Below are positions 18,538 to 28,137 of a stretch of 64,000 nt of DNA, piece by piece. The notes beneath the pieces were generated by a model. That model saw only the letters and a program-made list of their open reading frames with translations. It had not been told where the DNA came from and did not search any database. Location of the stretch: positions 1 through 64,000 of the forward strand of contig JAATGV010000023.1 of the NCBI GenBank assembly GCA_015654475.1. Reading direction: 5' to 3'. This DNA comes from Actinomycetales bacterium. Its GTDB lineage: Bacteria; Actinomycetota; Actinomycetes; Actinomycetales; Microbacteriaceae. Made by a program: the position numbers and the translations under genes. Numbering within the stretch: the stretch's first letter is position 1; every line of letters starts with the position of its first letter.

Positions 18538-18747
18538 TTACGGCGTTGGTTCGGGGAGGTGGCGGATCACCTGCCATCCCACTGGGGCCGTCAGTGTCTC
18601 GGCGTGCTCTTGGCAGAGGTCGTATGCCCCGGCCACGGGGAACTGCGGTAATGGACCGATGACGGCGAGTGATCCTTGATAGTCGTAGGTCAGAGTTGCC
18701 GCTGCCGGCCGATTGCACGAAATTTTGGAACACTGCCGAGAACTCAC
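18538..18747 (-). CDS. DUF3499 family small Cys-rich protein
   Basis: The 69 residues begin at GTG: MSSRQCSKISCNRPAAATLTYDYQGS, then CQEHAETLTAPVGWQVIR. Two Cys near the N-terminus and the later C..H suggest a metal-binding site. This is the conserved actinobacterial DUF3499 pattern; the function is unknown. It lies 118 bp upstream of mtrA on the same strand, and divergent from the zincin-fold gene. Confidence 0.85.
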   Translation of the reverse strand: MSSRQCSKISCNRPAAATLTYDYQGSLAVIGPLPQFPVAGAYDLCQEHAETLTAPVGWQVIRHLPEPTP

Positions 18748-18808
18748 TTCTCTAGCGTAAACGTGCCCGGCAATGTCGCACTGCGCCGCCGCGCCATAGG
18801 ATGGTGCT

Positions 18809-19237
18809 ATGGTACGACGACGCCACGAGCTGGCCCCCCGACGAGGCAGTCGTCATCGCGAGTTGCGCTCGCCGGTGCAGGGGCCATACCTCCCCTCACT
18901 CGAGTCGCAACGGGATCTGTTCTATTCGACAGTCGCCGAGACCGCAGGGTATCTGGTGTCGCGCTGGCATGACGAGTTGGCTCCGGTGCGACTCGAAGTC
19001 GCCGATGTCTCGGCAAAGGAACTGCCTGCGACCACTGGTCAACGCTGGCTGTCCGATCACGCGCAGCAGCGGGTTGTCATCTTTCGACTTCCCGTGCAAC
19101 GTGCGGGAATCATGCGTGGCCTCGACCCGCTGCACGTTCAAATGATGATCGAATACACGGTGTTTCTCGCTTTCGCCGACTACTTGGGCAAAGAGCCGTG
19201 GGAACTCGCGCCGGACAGGTATCGCCCATTTTTGTGA
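18809..19237 (+). CDS. Metallopeptidase-family (zincin_1-like) protein lacking HExxH
   Basis: The 142 residues fit the actinobacterial family typified by Rv3259, annotated metallopeptidase family (PF06262-like). At the place where active members have TVxHEIxHHFG, this protein reads YTVFLAFADYLGKEPWEL, so His, Glu and the second His are all replaced. It is therefore probably not a protease. AGGA lies 9 nt before the ATG. It is divergent from the DUF3499 gene, an arrangement conserved in actinobacteria as I recall it. Confidence 0.72.
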   Translation: MVRRRHELAPRRGSRHRELRSPVQGPYLPSLESQRDLFYSTVAETAGYLVSRWHDELAPVRLEVADVSAKELPATTGQRWLSDHAQQRVVIFRLPVQRAGIMRGLDPLHVQMMIEYTVFLAFADYLGKEPWELAPDRYRPFL

Positions 19238-19275
19238 ACCGGTTCGCTCGCGCAATGTAGTCGAGTCGAACCGGT
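19238..19275. terminator. Bidirectional stem-loop between convergent genes
   Basis: ACCGGTTCG (19238-19246) pairs exactly with CGAACCGGT (19267-19275), with CTC/GAG pairing continuing inside after a bulge. It begins one base after the stop codon of the zincin-fold gene and lies 38 bp from the DUF5719 stop, so it can serve both strands. Confidence 0.6.
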
Positions 19276-19313
19276 CATCATCACCGAGCGCCAAGCTCCT
19301 CGTGCTGTGCCGC

Positions 19314-20966
19314 CTATTGCGGGAACACTGTTTCGACAACCGCGAGCGTGTCGGCGGCAGTGACCGGATACCCCGCGATCGATCCTGCGCCGGAAACCGT
19401 GACCACGGCCGCATATGCCGTATCCGCATTCAGTGTGTACCCGCCCGATGACAACGGCAAAGTCACCGGCGTCTGGGCCGAAACCGCAACCGACTTCTGG
19501 CCACCACCGGCATCGGTCAACACCACCGTCCCGTCAATGTCGGGATAGACCGTCAGCGTCGCCGATTGTCCTGCCGCAAGGGCCGGCACGGCGAACACCA
19601 CGGATTGCGTGCTGAGACTTGCGCTCGGGATCCACCCGAAGTCGAGACTGTTGGATGCACCTGCCCTGGATACGAGCGCTGCAGCTGCGACGGGCGCATC
19701 GGATGCGACGTTGACTTGGTACATGCCGTCGGCAAGGGATGTCATCGACACATCTGTGGCGATACCGGCCTTGAGGGAGATCTCGCTTGCAGAGCCCGTT
19801 CCCCCCGAAGCCGAAATGGCGGTGATCGTTGCCGCGGTGTCGGTTTCGGAGATCAGCCGAACGGTGGCGCCGCGACCAGCCACCAGGACACCCGGAATGT
19901 ATTGGGCAACGGATGCGGGTGCACCATAGCTCCATAGATCGAACCCGACCGGGGTGAGCGCATCGATGCTCGTCTGCTGCAGATAGGCTGCAATCGGCGC
20001 CCCGGTGGAGGTCACATGGATGGCGAGTTGTTTGGCTCCAGGGGCGACCGCCGAAAGTGGAATGGACACCTCACCAGATGGGGGCACGCTCGCAGCGGAC
20101 TCTTTCGCCTTCCCCACGTCGGTATATGCCTGAATGGTCACGTCAGCCTCGTTGGTACTCGAGTTGAGCAGCCGAAGAACGACCACGCGACCGGTTGTGG
20201 TGTCGCCGCCGACAAGCCATGCGTCTGACGATGCCGTCGTACATGCCGTAGCCGAATAGCCTGAGACGTCTTCGCGCGACAGTGTCTCCGTCTGCACTGC
20301 GCCGACCAGCCCGCCACCAGTGTTCGCCTGTGCGCCAATGACGGCAGCCGCCTTGCGGCCGGTGACGCCGGCTTGGGCAAGCCGCGGCGCCTCGTCAGCA
20401 AGTGCCGAAGCGATGTCGCCGCCGTCGAGTTCTCCGATGCGAACGCCCGACACATCGGAGGATGCGGCAGCTATGTCGGCTGAGCCAAGCACCGTCCCCG
20501 TGCTATTGCCCTGCGCATTCCCTTGCATTCTCGCCGGCCCCGCACAGACAAGGTCGAGATACGAAGCCGCCGGTTTCACCGCTACCGAAGCGGGGGCAGC
20601 CGTCACGGTGAGCTGCGGAGTGACGAGTGCGCCGAGCACAGTGATGGGCAGCAGCGCGACAACCACAACCGTGACACCGACGCGTGCACCGACTCGGCCC
20701 CAGCGAACCCGCGATCGACGAGAAGTGTGCTGTGCTGCGGTGGCCTCCTGCGCTTCGATGCGTATCGCGCCGCGGGGCACATCGGGAGTCTGTCGTGGTT
20801 CCTCGTCCTGCGCGACGTGATCGCTTTCCGGCTCGCTCACGTCAACCGCCTCATTCGGCTCCGGCTCTTTGCCTTCCGGCTCTACGGCTTGCGGCTCTGC
20901 AGCCGTCACAGGTTCGACCGGTGTCGGTTCTTCAGAGCCATGGTCGATCGGGTCACTCATCGTCAT
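19314..20966 (-). CDS. DUF5719 family membrane-anchored protein
   Basis: The 550 residues consist of an acidic Glu/Pro-rich cytosolic N-terminus (about 1-85), one transmembrane helix (about 102-125, VGVTVVVVALLPITVLGALV) and a long extracytoplasmic beta-rich region rich in Ala, Ser and Thr (residues 130-550). This layout fits the actinobacterial DUF5719 family, which usually follows a GT2 glycosyltransferase as here. ATG at 20966 or 20960 both fit; they lie inside the last codons of the upstream GT2 gene (14- or 8-bp overlap), implying translational coupling. Function is unknown; a role in envelope polymer export is inferred from the partner. Confidence 0.8.
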   Translation of the reverse strand: MTMSDPIDHGSEEPTPVEPVTAAEPQAVEPEGKEPEPNEAVDVSEPESDHVAQDEEPRQTPDVPRGAIRIEAQEATAAQHTSRRSRVRWGRVGARVGVTVVVVALLPITVLGALVTPQLTVTAAPASVAVKPAASYLDLVCAGPARMQGNAQGNSTGTVLGSADIAAASSDVSGVRIGELDGGDIASALADEAPRLAQAGVTGRKAAAVIGAQANTGGGLVGAVQTETLSREDVSGYSATACTTASSDAWLVGGDTTTGRVVVLRLLNSSTNEADVTIQAYTDVGKAKESAASVPPSGEVSIPLSAVAPGAKQLAIHVTSTGAPIAAYLQQTSIDALTPVGFDLWSYGAPASVAQYIPGVLVAGRGATVRLISETDTAATITAISASGGTGSASEISLKAGIATDVSMTSLADGMYQVNVASDAPVAAAALVSRAGASNSLDFGWIPSASLSTQSVVFAVPALAAGQSATLTVYPDIDGTVVLTDAGGGQKSVAVSAQTPVTLPLSSGGYTLNADTAYAAVVTVSGAGSIAGYPVTAADTLAVVETVFPQ

Positions 20967-23769
20967 CACCCCCGATCTCGGGAAGAGGATCCAATTCGTC
21001 TGTCCGCGACAACTGGCGGGCCGGTCGGGAGGTGGGGATCGCAAGCAAGACGAACAGCAGCAGGATTGCCCCGCGCACTCCCATGACGAACCAATCCGTG
21101 CGGGCGCTCGGAGTCTGGATAGATGTCGCATCCGACACCGCCCACAACTCGCCGAAGTCCGTTGTCGCAACCTTGTCGATAGCAGGGTTCACCTCGAGCA
21201 CCTTGATATCGCTCTCGCCTGCCTCGCTGTCCTGCGTTTGATAGACCACGTATCGAACTCCGAGCGTATCAAGGCCAGCAGCTGCAGCGTCGTCCGCGCC
21301 CGGCGTCACCAAAGCTGCGGCAACCGAGGCCAACTGTTCGTGACCAGGAGTGACATTCTGCGTTGCGTTCGCCACAGTGTTGGCCGAATCCAATCTGCCG
21401 GCGCTCGCAAGCTCAAGCCGGGCACTGAGCCGCCCGTCCCCAAGCCGCGTAACCGTCAAAACCCTCAGGTCGGGATCTCCCGACCGGCTTACCTCCACTA
21501 TCGCGGGAAATACAGAGCCGTTTGAGGCCTGGACTAGACCCTTGCCCGCCACGATCGACATCCCCCACGGCACGGAAACAGCAACAAGGGCGAGCACAGC
21601 GACGCTGCTGATCAACGAGCCCTGCCAACGCTCAGAGCTTCCAGCACCCGATGCCGCCACGACGAGTCCCAGATAGCCCACAGACAGCAACGACCCCGTC
21701 CAGATCGGCACGCCCTCGCCATTGGCGGACATGAGCGTGACGGGGGAAAGCACAACGGCAGCCAACGCGCACGCAAGGTAGCACACGATCCCAACGGCTG
21801 CCGTCAACCACCGACGTGTGACCAGCGCCGCCGCGGCAGCAAGCAACGCAACGAGAACGGGCACGGCAAGCCCCACAACACCCGGAATACCAAACGACTC
21901 TGCAAGGTCACGCAAGCCGAGTGCGTCGGTTTGCGGCAATCCTGCCAGCACCGTCAAGCGCGATGGTACGTCAAAAGCGACGGGGATGCCCGGGTCGGCG
22001 AATACACGAAGCGGCGAACCGGCGAGGATAGCCGAAACCGCCGTTGGAAAGATCACGACGAGCGACGGAACGATGGTCCAGACCGTGACGACGGCCGATC
22101 TCGGCCGAACAGCCATGACGATGATCCAGGCAGGCACAAGCCCGATCAGAATGCTCGGCGCCGCCGATACTGCGACGGCGGCGACCAGGCCCGCCGCAGA
22201 AAAAGCCGTAACCGACTGAGCCGTCGTTCTGCGTCGGTCGAAGGCCACGGTCATGAAATATGCCACAAACGGAATACACAGATGGGCGATGATAGCGCCA
22301 AGACGACCGGCTGCAAGAGCGGACAGAAAAGGAGGCGCAAGCATCCATCCAATCGAACCGATCACTGCGGCACGGCCCGAACCCAGAATGCGGCCCGTAG
22401 CCACACCACCGCCAAAAGCGGCGAATGGGATCGCCAAAACGAACACGGCGACCACGCCAACGGACGGCGCCCAGCCGGCGACAGAACCTATCACGGCAAG
22501 TACGGCTGTGAAGGGATCAGGCGGTGAGCTCACACCGGAGACAAGGTCGACCGATGTCCGTAGCGCGTTGTTCCACAACTGTGGCAGATCGGAGAGGGGC
22601 GCGACACCTCCGCCGGTGAGCGCGGATGCAGAAAGCAACGGAAGCCAGAGCACAACCGCGACGGCAACGGCGAATGCGACGATCCAGGGCGCTCGTGACT
22701 CCCAGTACCGAAATTCTGGAGCACCAGAGAGATCGACCCCGGCAAGGCGTTGCGCAACCTCGCGCTCTCGGTTTGCGGCTCGCCCCGCTCGCGTCTCCGC
22801 CGGTCGCTGGAAAAGCGGTTCTATGCTCGACATCGGCATTGTTCTCGTACGACGGAAACGCTTCCTGCCCCGAAGCAGCTTTCTCGGCGAGACAAGTGTG
22901 ACGATGGCCGCCGCGAACTCGCCAGGAACCCGACCCGGATGTTTCGCGATCAAGTGGCCGGCAGAAAAAACGATCGCAGCAATCACCACCGTTATCCAGC
23001 GAACAAACCCGACGAGGGGGTTGGCGTAAACGATTTGGCGGTACCACTGCTCTTCCCGCTTCGCGCCATAGCCCCGACGAACGTGGCTTCCCGGCCTTTC
23101 TGTGGCAAGTGGATGCGCGACGCGCGCGCCAGGAACGCGAATCACTCGTGTTCCCGTGAGTCGCGCCCTGACACACAGGTCGAGGCCGTCGTCGCCAAAG
23201 CTCAACGACGAGTCGAAACCGGCAAGATCGACGAGGGTCGAGCGACGGACGAGCATGCCTGGTGTTCCCACCCCGAGCACATCGGAGACGTCGTCGAATT
23301 GCGATTGGTCAAGTTGGCCTTGACCGATGGCAACGAGTCGGCCAGCGCGCGTGAGCGTCAACCCGAACTCCGTCAGCCGCGACGGGTTGTCGGGAGACAC
23401 CACCTTTGGCCCGGCTATGGCGACACTCGGCCCCATTTCAAATGCCGTTGTCAGATTGTCGAGAGCACCGGGAAGCGGCGAGGAATCGTCGTGCAGGATC
23501 CAGATCAAGTCGTCATCGCGAGTGCCCGCAGATGACAGGGCGTACAGGGCGACGGCAATCGATTCGGCAAAAGTCGCATTCGCGTTCACGCTAAGGGCGT
23601 GCCGTGGCTCAAGAGTGGAGAGTAAAGCTGCCGTGCCATCTGTGGACGACACGTCGACAGTGACGATCTCGGTGATCGCGCGCGCGTTCTGTTTGATCCC
23701 CTCGATGGTTCTCGGAAGGAACTTTTCGCCGTTTCGGGCGACGAGGACAACAAAAACACGCTGGTTCAT
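20953..23769 (-). CDS. Large GT2 glycosyltransferase with polytopic membrane domain
   Basis: The 938 residues begin with a family 2 GT-A domain (about 1-260): VFVVLVARNGEKFLPRTIEGI, the acidic DSSPLPGALDNL metal motif and FDSSLSFGDDGLDLCVRARL. After about residue 360 come some 12 hydrophobic helices alternating with extracytoplasmic loops, and a C-terminal globular part followed by a last helix. The build fits actinobacterial envelope glycosyltransferases; donor and acceptor are unknown. It follows whiB2 by 38 bp and overlaps DUF5719, so whiB2-GT2-DUF5719 is probably one operon. Confidence 0.85.
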   Translation of the reverse strand: MNQRVFVVLVARNGEKFLPRTIEGIKQNARAITEIVTVDVSSTDGTAALLSTLEPRHALSVNANATFAESIAVALYALSSAGTRDDDLIWILHDDSSPLPGALDNLTTAFEMGPSVAIAGPKVVSPDNPSRLTEFGLTLTRAGRLVAIGQGQLDQSQFDDVSDVLGVGTPGMLVRRSTLVDLAGFDSSLSFGDDGLDLCVRARLTGTRVIRVPGARVAHPLATERPGSHVRRGYGAKREEQWYRQIVYANPLVGFVRWITVVIAAIVFSAGHLIAKHPGRVPGEFAAAIVTLVSPRKLLRGRKRFRRTRTMPMSSIEPLFQRPAETRAGRAANREREVAQRLAGVDLSGAPEFRYWESRAPWIVAFAVAVAVVLWLPLLSASALTGGGVAPLSDLPQLWNNALRTSVDLVSGVSSPPDPFTAVLAVIGSVAGWAPSVGVVAVFVLAIPFAAFGGGVATGRILGSGRAAVIGSIGWMLAPPFLSALAAGRLGAIIAHLCIPFVAYFMTVAFDRRRTTAQSVTAFSAAGLVAAVAVSAAPSILIGLVPAWIIVMAVRPRSAVVTVWTIVPSLVVIFPTAVSAILAGSPLRVFADPGIPVAFDVPSRLTVLAGLPQTDALGLRDLAESFGIPGVVGLAVPVLVALLAAAAALVTRRWLTAAVGIVCYLACALAAVVLSPVTLMSANGEGVPIWTGSLLSVGYLGLVVAASGAGSSERWQGSLISSVAVLALVAVSVPWGMSIVAGKGLVQASNGSVFPAIVEVSRSGDPDLRVLTVTRLGDGRLSARLELASAGRLDSANTVANATQNVTPGHEQLASVAAALVTPGADDAAAAGLDTLGVRYVVYQTQDSEAGESDIKVLEVNPAIDKVATTDFGELWAVSDATSIQTPSARTDWFVMGVRGAILLLFVLLAIPTSRPARQLSRTDELDPLPEIGGDDDE

Positions 23770-23807
23770 CAGTCGATGAGTGGTTGCGGCGGGGCTGTGC
23801 CCTTGAC

Positions 23808-24128
23808 CTAAACCGCTCGCTTCCTTAATTTACGTCGCTCCCGTTCGCTGAGGCCGCCCCAAATGCCAAACCGCTCATCGTGCTGAAGGGCGAACTCCAG
23901 GCACTGGGCCCGAACGTCGCATCCCTCGCAAATCTTCTTGGCGTCGCGGGTAGACCCGCCTTTCTCAGGGAAGAACGCCTCCGGGTCGGTTTGCGCGCAG
24001 AGAGCATCGATCTGCCAAGCCATCGGATCGTCGGGCAGGGAACCACGAGAGATGCCCGGAACGCCACGAACGACGGGGTCAACGAACCAGTCTTCTGGAA
24101 CATGTGAGGAGTTCCCCGAGAAACCCAT
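23808..24128 (-). CDS. whiB2: WhiB2-type iron-sulfur transcription factor
   Basis: The 106 residues have the four cluster cysteines Cys44, Cys67, Cys70 and Cys76, the turn GIWGGLSERERRKLRKR and an N-terminal extension WFVDPVVRGVPG typical of WhiB2/WhiB (WhmD). The group controls septation and sporulation genes in actinomycetes, generally with WhiA. The ATG at 24128 has GGGAGAGAT directly upstream; the longer open frame would start upstream of the promoter at 24187-24215 and is rejected. First gene of the presumed operon with GT2 and DUF5719. Confidence 0.92.
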   Translation of the reverse strand: MGFSGNSSHVPEDWFVDPVVRGVPGISRGSLPDDPMAWQIDALCAQTDPEAFFPEKGGSTRDAKKICEGCDVRAQCLEFALQHDERFGIWGGLSERERRKLRKRAV

Positions 24129-24186
24129 ATCTCTCCCTCTCGTCGTCACTGCACTTCCCCCCGGCAAAGCTCGAAGCCTTGGAGTA

Positions 24187-24215
24187 ATTACACTCGTGTT
24201 ATTCGCCGTCGTCAA
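24187..24215 (-). promoter_or_regulatory. Sigma-70-type promoter of whiB2
   Basis: Minus-strand TTGACG (24210-24215) and TGTAAT (24187-24192) are 17 bp apart, close to consensus. Transcription would start near 24180, leaving a leader of about 50 nt before the ATG at 24128. Confidence 0.6.
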
Positions 24216-24267
24216 GTCCGATGGCGTCTTCACTTCAACCAATGCCCGATAGTTTAGGGCGACACGC

Positions 24268-25626
24268 CTAGTCCGAGGCCGCCCCTGATGACGAGGTTCC
24301 AGAGGCGTCGGCGATCGCTTCGGAGACAAGAGATTTGATCAGCGCAAAGTCGGGATCACCCGTGACAATCCCATTCGCCGGCGTGAGCTCGAGATTGCCG
24401 GTCTCCTGTCCCTGGGCCTTTTCGGCGACGCCGACGAGCGTTGACACCGCCGATTCGGGGATGTCCGTCTCAAGAGTTGCCTTGCCCGCCTCGGCAACCG
24501 CCTGGAACTTGGTCACAATCGTCAGCGGGGAGAACTGATTCAAGATCGCCTTCTGGATGAGCCTCTGCCGCTTCATGCGGTCATAGTCGTTTGTGGTTTT
24601 GCGCGATCGCGCAAACCACAGCGCCGTCCTGCCGTCCATATGCTGTTCGCCCGCCTCGATCCAGCCGTGATGTTTGAGATTGCCGTCAGACCCCTCCACC
24701 AGCTCGACCCGCGTCTCAACGTCAACGGTGATCCCGCCGAGCGCGTCGACGAGCTTCTCGAACCCGGCCATATTGACAAGAACGTAGTTCTGGATGGTCA
24801 GGCCGGTCACGCCTTCGACCCCGTCTTTCGTGGCCTCGATGCCGGCCGTGGATCCTTGAGCCTCGGCATCCGGGTAGAGATCGGCGTTGTTCTCGCCCTC
24901 GGTATACAACGCATTGATGAGGCAGTCGTTGCCGCAATTGAAGCCGTTCGGATACAGGGAGTACATCGGCGACGACTTGCTGAACGGCACATTCTGCAGG
25001 TTTCGAGGAATGCCGATGATCACAGTGCTTCCGGTCTCTGCATCGACGCTTACCACGGAGAGGCTATCTGGACGAAGCCCTGTTCTGCCCTTTCCCGAGT
25101 CACCGCCGAGCAGAAGGAAGTTGTAGCGGCCATCCACCGGTTCGAGCGCCACTCCGTTACCGAAGACGCTGCCGAGAACGTCGCGCGCCACGCCCGCCTG
25201 CACGACCCCATACGACAACCCGCTGACAACGAGGCCAAGAGCCACGAGCGTCGAGAGCGGCGCGAGCATGCGGCTCGCCGCGCTCAGCCGTACGATTCGC
25301 AACATCCGCAACGTGTCGATGGTGAGAACGACGAACAACAGACCGATGAGAACCACATAGATCTGCACAGCCCATAAGAAAAAGGCATTGGTCACGAGTG
25401 CGGCAAGAAGCGGCTTGTTGGCGATCAGACCCCAGATGAGTGCACCGACGATGATCCACGTCACCACAGTTGCTGTCAGTCCGATGCGGCCGAGCCGCCT
25501 GTTGCCCGCGACGGTCTGGGGCAGACCTGGAACAACGAAGTTGAGTACGACGAGCCACCAGGCTCGACGATCCATAACACCCGGAGCCTTTTGGTTTGGA
25601 TCCCGAAGTGTGCCTACTGCTGTCAC
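24268..25626 (-). CDS. LytR-CpsA-Psr (LCP) family ligase with multi-helix N-terminus
   Basis: The 452 residues start with four hydrophobic helices (about 22-140) followed by an LCP domain: [41 protein letters not shown], the Arg-containing [20 protein letters not shown], and a Ser/Ala tail. LCP proteins transfer lipid-linked wall glycopolymers (teichoic acid, arabinogalactan) to peptidoglycan outside the membrane. The open frame extends back through purE in another reading frame. GTG at 25626 is the real start because it forms a GTGA overlap with the purE stop. The operon with purE/purK is notable because the functions are unrelated. Confidence 0.88.
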   Translation of the reverse strand: MTAVGTLRDPNQKAPGVMDRRAWWLVVLNFVVPGLPQTVAGNRRLGRIGLTATVVTWIIVGALIWGLIANKPLLAALVTNAFFLWAVQIYVVLIGLLFVVLTIDTLRMLRIVRLSAASRMLAPLSTLVALGLVVSGLSYGVVQAGVARDVLGSVFGNGVALEPVDGRYNFLLLGGDSGKGRTGLRPDSLSVVSVDAETGSTVIIGIPRNLQNVPFSKSSPMYSLYPNGFNCGNDCLINALYTEGENNADLYPDAEAQGSTAGIEATKDGVEGVTGLTIQNYVLVNMAGFEKLVDALGGITVDVETRVELVEGSDGNLKHHGWIEAGEQHMDGRTALWFARSRKTTNDYDRMKRQRLIQKAILNQFSPLTIVTKFQAVAEAGKATLETDIPESAVSTLVGVAEKAQGQETGNLELTPANGIVTGDPDFALIKSLVSEAIADASGTSSSGAASD

Positions 25627-26129
25627 GAATCCCGCCGTTGCTTCAGTTTCTTGGCCTTTTCCTCCACCGTCGCAGCAAGACCTGCGGCATAGGTCGAAAG
25701 CTGCTGAGCAACTGCTGTGTCCGTTGTGCCGAGGATGCGGGCGGCGAGAAGGCCGGCATTGGCCGCACCACCGATCGAGACTGTCGCGACAGGAACTCCG
25801 GTGGGCATCTGGACGATGGAAAGCAACGAATCCAGCCCATCGAGCGTTGCAAGCGGAACCGGCACGCCGATCACGGGGAGAGTGGTCACGGCGGCGAGCA
25901 TGCCAGGCAAGTGGGCCGCACCACCCGCACCGGCGACGATGACCCGAAAACCGTCCGATGCGGCCCGAGTACCGAAGTCGATCATTCGCTGAGGGGTGCG
26001 ATGCGCGGAGAGGACATCGACCATATAGGGGATCGAGAACTCGTCGAGCATGTCCGCCGCCTTCGACATCACGGCCCAATCCGAGTCGGAGCCCATGACG
26101 ATCGCGACGGCCGGCTTCGGTGCGGACAT
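25623..26129 (-). CDS. purE: N5-carboxyaminoimidazole ribonucleotide mutase
   Basis: This 168-residue class I PurE moves the carboxyl of N5-CAIR to give CAIR in purine synthesis. The motifs [20 protein letters not shown] and [12 protein letters not shown] form the active site. ATG at 26129 is preferred: AAGGGA lies 8 nt before it, whereas the in-frame TTG at 26135 lies too close to that site. It follows purK, whose product feeds it, and overlaps the LCP gene by four bases. Confidence 0.95.
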   Translation of the reverse strand: MSAPKPAVAIVMGSDSDWAVMSKAADMLDEFSIPYMVDVLSAHRTPQRMIDFGTRAASDGFRVIVAGAGGAAHLPGMLAAVTTLPVIGVPVPLATLDGLDSLLSIVQMPTGVPVATVSIGGAANAGLLAARILGTTDTAVAQQLSTYAAGLAATVEEKAKKLKQRRDS

Positions 26130-26264
26130 CGGCAATTCCCTTCGTTACGCCTGCAATGCTATGACCCGTCACTCCAGGACAGACATGACTGACACGCTGA
26201 ATGGCGAATCTGGGCGACTCAGGCGCACGCCGCGGCGAGGATCGGCGCCTGGGTGAGCGTTCTA

Positions 26265-27440
26265 CTATTCGGCACCGAGAGCCCGGGCGACAGTGCGGGC
26301 ACGCTCACGCGCATCCATCACCACACCGATCGAATCGGAGACGGCTTCACCGCCCCGCGCACCGGCCACGACGGTGACATGACCGACTTTGCGTCCCTTA
26401 CGCCATTCCTTGCCGTACCAGTGCACCTTCGCCGCAGCATCCACCGACAACGCCTTGGCGAGCGCCTCGTCGACATCGCCCGGTCGGGGGCCGCCAAGCA
26501 CATTGACCATGACGGCAGCAGCGCCAGTGAGAGCCGTGTCGCCAAGCGGCAAGTCGAGCACAGCTCGCAGATGCTGTTCGAACTGGCCGGTCACCGAACC
26601 GTCCATAGTCCAGTGACCCGTGTTGTGGGGCCGCATCGCCAGTTCGTTGATCAGGAGGCTGCCATCACGTGTCTCGAAGAGTTCAACCGCGAGCACGCCG
26701 ACGACGCCGACGCCCGACGCAATGGATTCGGCGATCCGGTAGGCCTCGTCGGCCAGGGCCTTGTCAGCGTGTGGCGCAGGGGCGACGACTTCGACGCAGA
26801 TCCCACCGCGCTGAACCGACTCAGCGAGCGTCCATGCGGCGAATTCTCCCGATGGCGACCGCGCGGAAAGCTGCGACAGCTCACGCGTGAACTCCACTGC
26901 CTCCTCGGCAAGCAAGCCTTGAGGGAAGCCCAAGAGCGCATCGGGATTGAGCCAATCGGCGACCTCCGATGCCTGAGAGACGAACCGCACGCCATGCCCG
27001 TCGTACCCGCCGACCGGAAGCTTCACCACCGCGCGGCCGCCGTGCTCCGAGATAAATCGATCGAGTTGTGCCTCATCGGAGACCACAGCCCAAGCAGGCA
27101 CAGGCAGACCGAGTTCTGCCATGCGCCGGCGCATCGCGATCTTGTCTTGAGCGAAGCCGAGCGCGTACGCCCCCGGCCGAACAGCCACGCCGTCCGACTC
27201 AAGAGAGGCGAGAACCGGCTGAGGAACATGCTCATGGTCGAATGTCAGCACGGTCACTGTGGATGCGAACTCCCGAACCGTCTTTTCGTCGCGATAGTCG
27301 CCAACCATGGTGGCCGCGAGTTGCGCCGGGGCACCCTCGGCCTCGGCAAGGACGCGGATGTCAACCCCGAGTTCAACCGCGGGACCGATCATCATTCGCG
27401 CTAACTGCCCGCCGCCAACTACGCCGACAACGTGTGCCAT
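26265..27440 (-). CDS. purK: N5-carboxyaminoimidazole ribonucleotide synthase
   Basis: The 391-residue ATP-grasp enzyme carboxylates AIR to N5-CAIR with ATP and bicarbonate. It opens MAHVVGVVGGGQLARMM, and has the ATP-grasp stretch VVKLPVGGYDGHGV and the catalytic part LLINELAMRPHNTGHWTMDG. The frame extends 58 codons upstream into unconserved sequence, so ATG 27440 is taken. It lies upstream of purE on the same strand and divergent from gtrA. Confidence 0.94.
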   Translation of the reverse strand: MAHVVGVVGGGQLARMMIGPAVELGVDIRVLAEAEGAPAQLAATMVGDYRDEKTVREFASTVTVLTFDHEHVPQPVLASLESDGVAVRPGAYALGFAQDKIAMRRRMAELGLPVPAWAVVSDEAQLDRFISEHGGRAVVKLPVGGYDGHGVRFVSQASEVADWLNPDALLGFPQGLLAEEAVEFTRELSQLSARSPSGEFAAWTLAESVQRGGICVEVVAPAPHADKALADEAYRIAESIASGVGVVGVLAVELFETRDGSLLINELAMRPHNTGHWTMDGSVTGQFEQHLRAVLDLPLGDTALTGAAAVMVNVLGGPRPGDVDEALAKALSVDAAAKVHWYGKEWRKGRKVGHVTVVAGARGGEAVSDSIGVVMDARERARTVARALGAE

Positions 27441-27598
27441 ACGCGGCCTCCAACTCTGAGATTCCCCTGTATAGGCCAGCCAATATGAGAATGCCCACCC
27501 CCTGAATATCGTATCCTGAGGAAAGCGGCCGAGTAACGTCTCATGAGTTCCCGAAACTTGCACCGGGCGCATTTGCCAGAGTAAAGGGCCTTTTTCAC

Positions 27599-28099
27599 AT
27601 GTCACCACGCGCACAGCGCTTCAAACGGTTTGCGGCTTCGGTCACAAAGTTCGGCCTCGTCGGGCTCGTCGGTTTCGTCATCGACCTCATTGTCTTCAAC
27701 GTGTTGAGCACGACCGTTCTTTCTCCCGACGTCCTGCACGAGGGCCCGCTTGTCGCGAAGTTCATTTCGACGACATTCGCCATCTTCGCCAACTGGATCG
27801 GCAATCGAAGCTGGACTTTCCGGCAACATCGCTCTACAAGCAGCAGGCGCGAAATGGTCGAGTTCTTCGTGGTCAGCATCGCGACGTTGCCTGTGAGCAT
27901 CATCTGCCTGTGGATCTCACGCTACGTGCTCGGCTTCTCCACTCCACTTGCAGACAACATCTCCAGCATGATCGTCGGAACGATACTCGGCTCGGTACTC
28001 CGCTACGCGCTATACCGGTATTGGGTTTTCAGCCCAACCCGAACCGCCCGTGTGATACCAGTAGACACAACCGAGATTCGGGTCGCAGAGGTGAACTAG
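27599..28099 (+). CDS. GtrA-family membrane protein
   Basis: The 166 residues have four transmembrane helices (about 17-40, 52-72, 88-112, 118-142) with the GtrA pattern KFGLVGLVGFVIDLIVFNVL, FIFANWIGNRSWTF and LRYALYRYWVF. GtrA proteins are thought to help flip polyprenyl-linked sugars, here perhaps for wall polysaccharide. It stands alone, divergent from purK. Confidence 0.85.
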   Translation: MSPRAQRFKRFAASVTKFGLVGLVGFVIDLIVFNVLSTTVLSPDVLHEGPLVAKFISTTFAIFANWIGNRSWTFRQHRSTSSRREMVEFFVVSIATLPVSIICLWISRYVLGFSTPLADNISSMIVGTILGSVLRYALYRYWVFSPTRTARVIPVDTTEIRVAEVN

Positions 28100-28125
28100 C
28101 GGCATCTTCTCGGCTCAGGTGCCGC
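28099..28125. terminator. Weak stem-loop between convergent genes
   Basis: GCGGCA (28099-28104) pairs with TGCCGC (28120-28125) over a 15-nt loop in the 38-bp gap between the gtrA stop and the PH-domain gene stop. GGGTTTATT follows on the plus strand. The stem is short. Confidence 0.35.
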
Positions 28126-28137
28126 ACGGGTTTATTG

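Noticed and set aside
24268-26172. Single 634-codon protein spanning purE and the LCP gene
   Set aside because: The first 180 codons are purE in another frame. Both real proteins are recognised, with a GTGA junction.
26253-27404. 383-codon plus-strand frame opposite purK
   Set aside because: It is a shadow of purK, and the product is His/Arg-rich without any recognisable domain.
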